The notes under the pieces are model-generated. The model had not been told where the DNA came from, did not search any database, and saw nothing but the letters and a program-made list of their open reading frames with translations. Made by a program: the position numbers and the translations under genes. A DNA stretch of 5,804 nucleotides, taken from positions 1 through 5,804 of the forward strand of contig JAITMY010000023.1 of NCBI GenBank assembly GCA_031290755.1. Reading direction: 5' to 3'. Shown piece by piece: positions 1-5,804 of this stretch. Source of the stretch: Prevotellaceae bacterium. GTDB lineage: Bacteria > Bacteroidota > Bacteroidia > Bacteroidales > UBA932. The stretch's first letter is position 1. Every line of letters begins with the position of its first letter.

Positions 1-1029
1 GCACTTGCCCTCGGCCATCAGCGCATAGGCCGCGGAGGCCTTGTCGAGGGTGAAGCGGTGCGTGACCAAGTCCTCGGGGTGGATGCCCCAGCGCACAATC
101 CGCTCCACCAGCTCCTCCATGCGCCAGATGTTGGTAACCCACGAGCCGTAAACCGTTTTCTGCGCGTGAATAATGTCGGGGCTGGGGTTGAACTCCACCG
201 TGCCACCCTCGCCAAGGAAGACAATTTTGCCCCACTTGCGCGTTGCCCGTATCGCAAGCTGCCGCCCGTGGGTGTTGCCGGAGCAGTCCACGCTGCGCTC
301 AGCGCCGTTGCCGCCGGTCAGCTTCAGTATCTTGTCCAGCGCACCGGCGTCCGAGGCAAAGGCATGGCTCACCAAGCCCTTTTCCTTGGCAATGTCAATG
401 CGCTCCTGCACCGTGTCCACGCCTATCACCTGCTGCGCCCCCATTGCCTTTGCCAACATGCACGAGGCCAGCCCCACGGGGCCTAAGCCCACCACCAGCA
501 CCGCATCGTTGCCGCAGACGCCGATTTTTTCCAGCCCTTCGTACACCGTGCCGAAGCCGCAGGCAATCTGCGCACCGTCGGTGTACGATAGCGAATCGGG
601 CAGCAGCACGAGGTCTTTTTCCTCGGCAATCATGTACTCTGCCATGCCGCCATCGCGCTGCCAGCCGTAGGCGCGGCGAAATTCGCTGGTGCAGCTGATC
701 ATGTAGCCGCGCCGGCAATCGTTGCAAACGCCGCAGCCCGATATGTGGTACACCACCACGCGGTCGCCCTCCTTGAAGCGCCGCAAGCCCGCGCCGGCCT
801 TCACAATTTGCCCGCAGGGTTCGTGCCCGCAAATCTTGCCCTGATAGCCTTCGGGACCTTTCCCAACGTGCTCGCGGTAGATGGCGCGGATGTCGCTGCC
901 GCAAATGGTTGACGACTTCATTTTAATCAGCACCTCGCCGTGCTCCGGCGTGGGCACGTCAACGTCCTTCAGCACCACGGTGCTGTTGCCGGGCAGGTAG
1001 GCTGCCTTCATTGTGTTTTTTGTTGCCAT
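1..1029 (-). CDS. Zinc-dependent medium-chain alcohol/polyol dehydrogenase, 3' end cut by window edge
   Basis: This reading frame is open from an ATG at 1029 to the left edge (343 codons, no stop), so only roughly the last 5-20 residues should be missing for a family of about 340-360. It is a GroES-like plus Rossmann-fold dehydrogenase that oxidises a secondary alcohol to a ketone with NAD(P). Visible catalytic-zinc ligands are C43 (in ICGSD) and H69-E70 (GHEPCG), with C157 a possible further ligand. The structural-zinc lobe is complete: C99, C102, C105 and C113, spaced CxxCxxCx7C. The nucleotide site is GLGPVG at 181-186, and D205 at the end of the second strand favours NAD over NADP. The layout resembles sorbitol, butanediol and threonine dehydrogenases; the substrate cannot be read. 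A second ATG at 1011 (MKAAYL) is where many relatives begin and is a fair alternative start. It is the third gene of the leftward unit, 30 bp after the aldo/keto reductase. Confidence 0.93.
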   Translation of the reverse strand, partial: MATKNTMKAAYLPGNSTVVLKDVDVPTPEHGEVLIKMKSSTICGSDIRAIYREHVGKGPEGYQGKICGHEPCGQIVKAGAGLRRFKEGDRVVVYHISGCGVCNDCRRGYMISCTSEFRRAYGWQRDGGMAEYMIAEEKDLVLLPDSLSYTDGAQIACGFGTVYEGLEKIGVCGNDAVLVVGLGPVGLASCMLAKAMGAQQVIGVDTVQERIDIAKEKGLVSHAFASDAGALDKILKLTGGNGAERSVDCSGNTHGRQLAIRATRKWGKIVFLGEGGTVEFNPSPDIIHAQKTVYGSWVTNIWRMEELVERIVRWGIHPEDLVTHRFTLDKASAAYALMAEGKC

Positions 1030-1059
1030 GTTTTTTTAGGTTTACTTATTGCGTTAGCG

Positions 1060-2064
1060 TTAGTTTTTTATTTTTCCGTCCAAGTCCCACAGGTCTTCCC
1101 ACGTAGCGCCCTCCCACGCAAACACCTGCCCTTTGATGAAGCGGCAGCCTCGGTCGAGCGCCCTGATAGCGTTCATCTCCGCCGCGGTAAGCGGGTCTTC
1201 GGTGGCCGCCCGCAGGTTGCTCGTAAACTTTTCGGGCTTCACCGAAAAAGGAATAGGGATTTGCCCGTTTTGCACGGCCCACTTAATGCAGACCACCGCG
1301 GGGTGTACGCCGTGCGCCTGCGCCATTTGCACAATCACGGGGTCTTCGATGGGGACGGTGTCCTCCGCCGTTTTGTCGCGCTCGGGGCGGTTGGGCGAAC
1401 CGACGGGGCAGTAGCCAATAGCGGCGATGCCGTGCTGGGCCACGTACTGAAGCAGCTCCGGCTGCTGAAAGTGCGGGTGCATTTCCATTTCGTTGCAGGC
1501 AGGCTTAATGCGGCAGTCGCGCAGCAGCAGCTGCAGCTTGGGGATGGTCATGTTCGAGCTGCCGATGTGCCGCACCAAGCCCTCGTCCACCAGCTTTTCC
1601 ATGCTGCGCCACGTGCGCATGTAACTTTCGTGGATGTAGGGCTTTGCGTGGGGGTCGCGGCTGCCAACGCTCACGCCGGGGGCGTGGAAATTCGGGAAGG
1701 GCCAGTGCACCAAGTACAGGTCAAGGTAGCTGAGGCGAAGGTCGGCCAGCGACTGCCGGCACGACTCGGCAACCCGCTCGTGGCTGTCGTTCCACACCTT
1801 GGAGGTTATCCACAGCTCTTCGCGGGTAGCTACGCCCTCGGCGATAACCTTGGCAATGGCCGCCCCGATTTCCTTCTCGTTGCCGTACACCGCCGCGCAG
1901 TCAATGTGGCGATACCCCGCACGGATGGCGGCTTCCACCGCACGGGCAATGGTGGGCGCATCGTAGCTGTCGGAGCCAAAAGTCCCCAAGCCGACCACCG
2001 GAATTTCGGCGCCGGTGTACAACTTTTTCTTTGGCACGCTTGCCGGATTTACAAAGTTTGTCAT
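1060..2064 (-). CDS. Aldo/keto reductase (aldose/aldehyde reductase type)
   Basis: A cytosolic (beta/alpha)8-barrel reductase of 334 residues that reduces an aldehyde or aldose with a nicotinamide cofactor. The N-terminal IPVVGLGTFG (21-30) and the full catalytic tetrad are present: D55 and Y60 (in HIDCAAVYGNE), K89 (ITSKVW) and H120 (LYLVHWP). Cofactor-site motifs follow: GSSN at 168-171, NEMEMHP at 191-197, and IPFSVKPEKF at 271-280. In the last motif the usual PKS lysine that contacts the 2'-phosphate of NADPH is F273, and the usual arginine is K279, so NADH use is possible (inference). Its length matches the eukaryotic-like AKR1/AKR2 groups rather than the shorter bacterial ones of about 280. 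The ATG at 2064 has an A-rich leader and lies 11 bp after the stop of the RbsD/FucU-like gene, so the two are almost certainly co-transcribed. Family call is firm; substrate is unknown, an aldose being the best guess from context. Confidence 0.96.
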   Translation of the reverse strand: MTNFVNPASVPKKKLYTGAEIPVVGLGTFGSDSYDAPTIARAVEAAIRAGYRHIDCAAVYGNEKEIGAAIAKVIAEGVATREELWITSKVWNDSHERVAESCRQSLADLRLSYLDLYLVHWPFPNFHAPGVSVGSRDPHAKPYIHESYMRTWRSMEKLVDEGLVRHIGSSNMTIPKLQLLLRDCRIKPACNEMEMHPHFQQPELLQYVAQHGIAAIGYCPVGSPNRPERDKTAEDTVPIEDPVIVQMAQAHGVHPAVVCIKWAVQNGQIPIPFSVKPEKFTSNLRAATEDPLTAAEMNAIRALDRGCRFIKGQVFAWEGATWEDLWDLDGKIKN

Positions 2065-2075
2065 ATTTTTTTTCG

Positions 2076-2561
2076 CTATTTGTTACTCATTTTTTTCTGC
2101 AAAGCCTGCTCCTTTTCGCCATCCCAGTAGGCGCAGTCCAGCTCGAAAAAGGTGGAGGTGTAGGGGATAGCCAGCGTTGTTTTCAGTATCAGCACGTGGA
2201 ACACGTGGCTCACTTCGTCCAAGCGAGCAATCAGCTGCTCGTGCGGCACGGGCGTAACCCTGTTGCCCAGCAGCGCCGCCATCTGCCCGCGCAGGGCGTC
2301 AACACCGCCGGCATCGCGCTCGTCCACGCAGGCCAGCTCCTTGTCCTGATAGATGAGCGGCTTGACATGCGGCGCCTCCTCTACCGCTCGGTGCACAAAG
2401 TTGAGGACATCCATGTAGGATTCGTCGGTGTAGATGGTTCGTATGCCCGACCGCGCTTGCAGGGGGTAGGCCATGTCCGTTACCACAACCCAGTTCCGGT
2501 GCCCCAAGTAAGGGAGGGCTGCTACCAGCTCGTCCTTCCACGAGGGAAATGTTTTTTCCAT
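2076..2561 (-). CDS. RbsD/FucU-family sugar mutarotase-like protein
   Basis: A 161-residue cytosolic protein that I assign to the RbsD/FucU fold, whose members interconvert anomeric or ring forms of sugars (D-ribose, L-fucose). The match rests on motif order: LGHRNWVVVTDMAYP (19-33) corresponds to the LGHxDxxxxxDxxxP signature, with H21 and D29 at the catalytic His/Asp positions; PHEQL (106-110) aligns with the THEQF of RbsD, giving H107; and IPYTS (132-136) aligns with SPYAN, giving Y134. The last RbsD active-site asparagine appears as S136, so the sugar may differ. It is longer than RbsD (about 139), with an extended middle and a charged C-terminal tail. The ATG at 2561 is preferred; an in-frame GTG at 2567 would add two residues. 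It is first in the leftward unit, about 16 nt from the predicted transcription start. An exact function should not be assumed from homology this distant. Confidence 0.85.
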   Translation of the reverse strand: MEKTFPSWKDELVAALPYLGHRNWVVVTDMAYPLQARSGIRTIYTDESYMDVLNFVHRAVEEAPHVKPLIYQDKELACVDERDAGGVDALRGQMAALLGNRVTPVPHEQLIARLDEVSHVFHVLILKTTLAIPYTSTFFELDCAYWDGEKEQALQKKMSNK

Positions 2562-2583
2562 TTTCACTTATTTTTTTGTGGCG

Positions 2584-2591
2584 CAAAGATA
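2584..2591 (-). promoter_or_regulatory. Predicted Bacteroidota -7 promoter box for the leftward unit
   Basis: Read on the minus strand the bases are TATCTTTG, an exact match to the Bacteroidota primary-sigma -7 consensus TAnnTTTG. Transcription would start near 2577-2580, giving a leader of about 16-19 nt before the ATG at 2561. The -33 element is poor: with a 21 bp spacer the position reads TCAG instead of TTTG, so the promoter may be weak or activator-dependent (inference). Confidence 0.6.
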
Positions 2592-2742
2592 CTAAACTTT
2601 AATCAGCTTGTTCTGAATTTTTCCCTCAAAATGCTACATTTTTCCATTTTTTACAATGCCCTCATTACCACAAAATTAACAAGTTCGCTCATACCCCTTC
2701 ATAAAAAGAATAAATAAAAAATGCAAAAACAATTCTTTTTTA
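2592..2742. other. AT-rich divergent intergenic region
   Basis: About 150 bp between the two outward-facing promoters, much richer in A/T than the flanking genes and full of short A and T runs. I see no credible gene, RNA or strong hairpin. A short imperfect inverted repeat, TCAG-N6-CTGA (2603-2616), lies at the expected -33 area of the leftward promoter and might be an operator half-site pair, but four-base arms are weak evidence. Confidence 0.6.
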
Positions 2743-2773
2743 TTTGTTTTTCTATCCTTTATATATATCTTTG
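2743..2773 (+). promoter_or_regulatory. Predicted Bacteroidota -33/-7 promoter for the phosphodiesterase unit
   Basis: The -33 box TTTG (2743-2746) and the -7 box TATCTTTG (2766-2773) both match the Bacteroidota consensus exactly, with 19 bp between them, which is the usual spacing. Transcription would begin near 2777-2780, leaving a purine- and A-rich leader of about 35 nt before the phosphodiesterase start. No second promoter is visible at the 3714/3718 junction or in the 29 bp before the lipoprotein gene, so this one probably drives all three genes. Confidence 0.8.
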
Positions 2774-2814
2774 TGGGGTTAAATGTTAAATGAAAGTAAA
2801 AATAAATATTGTCC

Positions 2815-3714
2815 ATGAAAAAAATAAGCCAATGGCGGCGCTTTTTTGCGATGGCATCGCTGCTTTTCAGCGTGCTGCCGAGCAGCGCCGCCGCCCCTCA
2901 CTACATTGACTTGAGCAGCCCGGGCGCAAGTCAGCAGCATTTTGCCTACACCGGCAACGGCGCGGCGCTGGTGAGCGGGCACCGCGGCGGGCGCGAAGCA
3001 GGTTTTTCCGAAAACAGCCTCGAAGGGCTTGCCAACGTGCTGGAGCACATGCCCGCGTTCTTTGAAATAGACCCGCGCCTCACGAAGGACAGCGTGATGG
3101 TGCTGCTGCACGATGCCACGCTGGAGCGCACCACTACCGGCAAAGGCAAGCTGAGCGACTACACTTGGGCGGAGCTGCAATCCGTGCGCCTCAAGGACAG
3201 CGAGGGCAACGTAACGCCCTACAAAATTCCCCTGCTGGAGGAAGTAATTCGCTGGAGCAAGGGCAAAACCATAGTGAATTTAGACAAAAAAGACGTGCCC
3301 CTGCCCATGATTGCCGCGCTGATAGAGCGGCTGGGCGCCTCAGAGTACGTGATGCTCACGGTGCACACGGGGGCGCAGGCACGCTACTACCACGACAGGT
3401 TTCCCAACATTATGCTGTCGGCATTTTCGCGCAACGCGAAGGAATACGAAGACCTTGAAATTTGCGGCGTGACGTGGCGCAACATGATTGCCTACGTGGG
3501 TGCAACCATTGACGAAAAGAACCGCGCCATTGTAGAAAAGCTTCGCGCTCACGGCGTGAGGGTGATGATTTCGGTGGCGCCCACGCACGACAAGCTCACC
3601 GACAAAGCCGCACGCATGAAGGAGTACAAAAAAGAGCTGGCAAAAAAACCGGACGTGGTAGAGTCGGATATTCCGACAGAAATTTGGGAAGCAATGCAAC
3701 AAATAGACAATTAA
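2815..3714 (+). CDS. Secreted glycerophosphodiester phosphodiesterase (GDPD family)
   Basis: A 299-residue enzyme that hydrolyses glycerophosphodiesters to a glycerol phosphate and an alcohol. A signal peptide is clear: basic MKKISQWRR, a hydrophobic stretch to about residue 22, then SSAAA (23-27) as a likely signal peptidase I site, placing the protein in the periplasm or outside. No lipobox cysteine is present. The GDPD domain fills about residues 50-292 with the metal and catalytic set intact: HRGG with H56 and R57, E66-N67, E84 and D86 in FEIDPRLTKD, and H99-D100 in LLHD. The length fits the short UgpQ-type architecture. The ATG at 2815 is chosen because it begins a normal signal peptide; an in-frame TTG at 2809 adds only two residues. 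It is first in the rightward unit and ends 3 bp before the next gene. The substrate headgroup and stereochemistry cannot be read. Confidence 0.95.
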   Translation: MKKISQWRRFFAMASLLFSVLPSSAAAPHYIDLSSPGASQQHFAYTGNGAALVSGHRGGREAGFSENSLEGLANVLEHMPAFFEIDPRLTKDSVMVLLHDATLERTTTGKGKLSDYTWAELQSVRLKDSEGNVTPYKIPLLEEVIRWSKGKTIVNLDKKDVPLPMIAALIERLGASEYVMLTVHTGAQARYYHDRFPNIMLSAFSRNAKEYEDLEICGVTWRNMIAYVGATIDEKNRAIVEKLRAHGVRVMISVAPTHDKLTDKAARMKEYKKELAKKPDVVESDIPTEIWEAMQQIDN

Positions 3715-3717
3715 AAG

Positions 3718-5040
3718 ATGGGAAAAGTAGAAAATGCTTTGAAAGCGGCGCGGGAAACCAAAGCCCTGCGCGTTGGCGAAGGGAAGCTCGCGGAGGCGGG
3801 GAGCTTGTTTAGAGAGCAATTTGCCAACAGGTCGGCAGTGGTAGTTGCTGACCCCACCACTTGGGAGGTGGCAGGCAGGGCGGTACACGAGTGTCTTGCC
3901 GCAGCTGGCATAGCGCAGCAGGAGCCTTTTATTTTTACCGACAAGCACCTGTATGCCGAATATGGCTATGTGGACACGCTCGTTGCCGCGCTCAAAGAGC
4001 ATGATGCAGTGCCGGTGGCGGTGGGGTCGGGCACTATCAACGACCTCTGCAAGTTGGCTTCGCACCTCACGCGGCGACCTTACGTGTGCGTGGCTACCGC
4101 CGCCTCTATGGACGGCTACACCGCTTTCGGCGCGTCCATTACGGCGCATGGCGCCAAGCAAACCTTCAGCTGCCCTGCCCCGCAGGCGTGCCTTGCCGAC
4201 ATTGACATCATCCGCCGCGCACCGCCGCAAATGACCGCCGCGGGCTACTCTGACCTCTTTGCCAAAGTTACGGCAGGCGCCGATTGGATACTCGCCGACG
4301 CCTTGGGCGCCGAGCCTGTTGACCAGCAGGCGTGGGATATTGTGCAAAACGGTTTGCCCGAAGCCCTGTCCGCGCCCGAAAAAGTGCGCAGCGGCGACCC
4401 TGCCGCCATTGCTGCCCTCACTGAAGCCTTGCTGCTGGGAGGGTTTGCCATGCAGTGGTCGCAGTCCAGCCGCCCCGCCTCGGGCGCCGAGCACCAGTTC
4501 AGCCACCTGTGGAATATGGAGCACCACACCCACCACGGGCAGCCCATTTCGCACGGATTTCAGGTGGCAATCGGCACGCTGGCAATCACCGCCATGTACG
4601 AGGCATTGCTCGCCAGCCCCATAGACAAGCTGAATATAGAAGCCTGCTGCGCCGCGTGGCAGGACAAAGAAGAGCAGCAGCGCGAAACCGAAAAAATGTT
4701 TGCCGGCGCTGATTTTGCAGAGGTAGCGGTGTGCGAAACGCTGGCGAAATACCTTACGCGCGAAGAGCTGGCGCGGCAGCTCGCCACGCTGAAAAATAAT
4801 TGGCGCGAAATACAAGCGAAGCTATCAAACCAACTAATACCTTTGCAAGAGGCAAAGCGGCGGTTGCAGCTGGTAGGCGCCCCCACCCGTCCCGAAGAAA
4901 TCGGGGTAACAGAGCAGTACCTGCGCGACACTTTTGTCCGTGCGCAGCATATCCGCCGCCGCTTTACCGTGCTGGATGTGGCGGTGCGCACGGGGATGAT
5001 GATGGAGTGGGTAGAAAAAGCAGTAGTGGCTATACATTAA
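3718..5040 (+). CDS. egsA: sn-glycerol-1-phosphate dehydrogenase (AraM/EgsA family)
   Basis: A 440-residue cytosolic enzyme of the dehydroquinate-synthase/iron-alcohol-dehydrogenase superfamily that interconverts dihydroxyacetone phosphate and sn-glycerol 1-phosphate with NAD(P)H. Family markers in order: nucleotide loop GSGTINDLCK (103-112), ATAASMDGYTAFGASI (126-141), ADIDII (160-165), AAGYSDLFAK (174-183), SRPASGAEHQFSH (251-263) and PISHGFQVAIG (276-286). The three metal ligands expected for the family are D179, H259 and H279; B. subtilis AraM uses nickel and archaeal enzymes zinc. A histidine cluster (H269, H270, H272, H273) lies between two of the ligands. The protein is longer than AraM (about 394), mainly through its helical C-terminal part. 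Its start is 3 bp after the phosphodiesterase stop (TAAaagATG), so translation is probably coupled. In bacteria this enzyme supplies G1P for unusual glycerolipids or could run in reverse to use G1P; direction here is unknown. Confidence 0.93.
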   Translation: MGKVENALKAARETKALRVGEGKLAEAGSLFREQFANRSAVVVADPTTWEVAGRAVHECLAAAGIAQQEPFIFTDKHLYAEYGYVDTLVAALKEHDAVPVAVGSGTINDLCKLASHLTRRPYVCVATAASMDGYTAFGASITAHGAKQTFSCPAPQACLADIDIIRRAPPQMTAAGYSDLFAKVTAGADWILADALGAEPVDQQAWDIVQNGLPEALSAPEKVRSGDPAAIAALTEALLLGGFAMQWSQSSRPASGAEHQFSHLWNMEHHTHHGQPISHGFQVAIGTLAITAMYEALLASPIDKLNIEACCAAWQDKEEQQRETEKMFAGADFAEVAVCETLAKYLTREELARQLATLKNNWREIQAKLSNQLIPLQEAKRRLQLVGAPTRPEEIGVTEQYLRDTFVRAQHIRRRFTVLDVAVRTGMMMEWVEKAVVAIH

Positions 5041-5069
5041 CAACGTGTAATTTTTAAAAACATTTTATT

Positions 5070-5804
5070 ATGAACAAAACACATCAAACCATTATGAAAA
5101 TCGAAATGAAAAAGCTATCCGCCTACGCTGGCTGCCTGTTGGCGCTATGCTTGGCATCGTGCAAGGAGAACGAAACCAGCGCCGCCCAGCCCACTTTTTC
5201 GCTTGTGGGCAATCCAACCACCCTGACGGCGCCCTGGGAGGGCATCACGCAGTCCTACGACGTGGAAACCAACTACGAGTGGAAAGCTGCTGTGGACGTG
5301 AGCTGGCTGACCGTTACGCCCAACCACAGCGCGAACAATGGCGCCATAAAAGTCAAGGTGGCGCAAACGAGTAGCAACATGCAGCGCACCGGAAGTATAA
5401 ACTTTACGGTCGATGGCGAGACCTTACTTACGCTCGCCGTGAAGCAAGACGGCGTAACCTTGCAAGGAATTGAGCTAACCCCCACATCGCTGGCCTTGGA
5501 GTTGGGAGAAATGCTGAAGGTGGTGGCAAAAACCATCCCCGACAATAGCACCAGCAGACAATTCACATGGACATCCAACAACACCGCCGTTGCCACAGTG
5601 TCCGGCGCCGGCTTGGTAACCGGCGTGGGCGTGGGGCAGACAAGCATCACCGTATCCACTACGGACGGCGTTTTGACCGGCGCTCTAACCACCGAGCTGC
5701 CCGTACAGGTGCTCGACGGGCCGGACGAGCCATCGGGAGAGCAGATGCCCATAATGACTTGGTATGGCCCCTTCCCCGTAAGCGGCGAAACCGAGCGGCA
5801 TTTT
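5070..5804 (+). CDS. Surface lipoprotein with BACON and Big_2 Ig-like domains, C-terminus cut by window edge
   Basis: The frame is open to the right edge (245 codons, no stop). A lipoprotein signal peptide ends in the lipobox LASC, with C31 the lipidated residue. The residues after it, KENE, resemble the charged lipoprotein export signal that sends Bacteroidota lipoproteins to the outer face of the outer membrane (inference). A BACON domain follows at about 42-128, with W71, WLTVTP (79-84), RTGSINF (106-112) and VKQDG (124-128). A Big_2 Ig-like domain spans about 132-215, with WTSNNTAVATVSGAGLVTG at 167-185. After a DEPSGE linker, MTWYGPFPVSGETERHF (229-245) begins another domain, possibly a catalytic TIM barrel of the glycosidase-like kind, but this is only a guess. 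In-frame ATGs at 5094 and 5106 are alternatives; 5106 gives the most compact signal peptide (C19). It starts 29 bp after the dehydrogenase gene with no visible promoter or terminator between, so it is likely the same operon. Confidence 0.88.
   Translation, partial: MNKTHQTIMKIEMKKLSAYAGCLLALCLASCKENETSAAQPTFSLVGNPTTLTAPWEGITQSYDVETNYEWKAAVDVSWLTVTPNHSANNGAIKVKVAQTSSNMQRTGSINFTVDGETLLTLAVKQDGVTLQGIELTPTSLALELGEMLKVVAKTIPDNSTSRQFTWTSNNTAVATVSGAGLVTGVGVGQTSITVSTTDGVLTGALTTELPVQVLDGPDEPSGEQMPIMTWYGPFPVSGETERHF

Noticed and set aside
395..904. Open frame of 169 codons on the minus strand inside the zinc dehydrogenase
   Set aside because: It is in a different frame from the true dehydrogenase, which shows all zinc and nucleotide motifs through the same stretch; the Arg/Gly-rich product is an out-of-frame shadow.
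1044..1062. Tandem GCGTTA repeat between the reductase stop and the dehydrogenase start
   Set aside because: Only two copies, partly overlapping the reductase stop codon; no hairpin potential and probably chance.
940..2130. Long open frame of 396 codons on the plus strand opposite the aldo/keto reductase and dehydrogenase
   Set aside because: It is antisense to a reductase with an intact catalytic tetrad, resembles no family I know, and is rich in His, Val and Arg as expected from the complement of GC-rich codons.
3340..4815. Open frame of 491 codons on the minus strand opposite the phosphodiesterase and G1P dehydrogenase
   Set aside because: It spans the junction of two well-supported genes on the other strand and shows no recognisable domain; a compositional shadow.
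5041..5069. Possible terminator or promoter between the G1P dehydrogenase and the lipoprotein gene
   Set aside because: The 29 bp are AT-rich but contain no inverted repeat and no TAnnTTTG box, so a break in the operon is not supported.
5273..5752. Open frame of 159 codons on the minus strand opposite the lipoprotein
   Set aside because: It lies antisense to clear BACON and Big_2 domains and has no promoter or family signature.

Overview
The window looks like chromosomal DNA of a Bacteroidota bacterium with an unusually GC-rich coding fraction, perhaps a gut-type Bacteroidales. Three things point there: perfect TAnnTTTG promoter elements (the Bacteroidota -7 box), A/T-rich leaders without Shine-Dalgarno sites, and a lipoprotein carrying a BACON domain. 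The exact genus cannot be read from the sequence. GC-rich genes alternate with very AT-rich intergenic DNA.

Layout. Two transcription units diverge from an AT-rich region at about 2562-2814. The leftward unit has three genes: a RbsD/FucU-like (sugar mutarotase family) protein (2561-2076), an aldo/keto reductase (2064-1060) and a zinc-dependent medium-chain dehydrogenase (1029 to beyond the left edge). Gaps are 11 and 30 bp. The rightward unit also has three: a secreted glycerophosphodiester phosphodiesterase (2815-3714), an sn-glycerol-1-phosphate dehydrogenase of the AraM/EgsA family (3718-5040, 3 bp after the previous stop), and a BACON plus Ig-like (Big_2) lipoprotein (5070 to beyond the right edge). 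Each unit starts at a -7 box with the same sequence, TATCTTTG. The rightward promoter also has a perfect -33 TTTG at 19 bp spacing.

How the genes may work together (inference). The leftward genes could form a redox route for an aldose: the mutarotase-like protein supplies the right anomer, the aldo/keto reductase makes the alditol, and the zinc dehydrogenase oxidises it to a ketose. The rightward genes suggest phosphodiester metabolism. The phosphodiesterase would release glycerol phosphate outside the cytoplasm, the dehydrogenase links sn-glycerol-1-phosphate to dihydroxyacetone phosphate, and the lipoprotein may bind or process a glycan or glycolipid at the cell surface. No mobile element, CRISPR array, tRNA or rRNA was seen. 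The most interesting signal is the tight pairing of a secreted phosphodiesterase with a glycerol-1-phosphate (not glycerol-3-phosphate) dehydrogenase.
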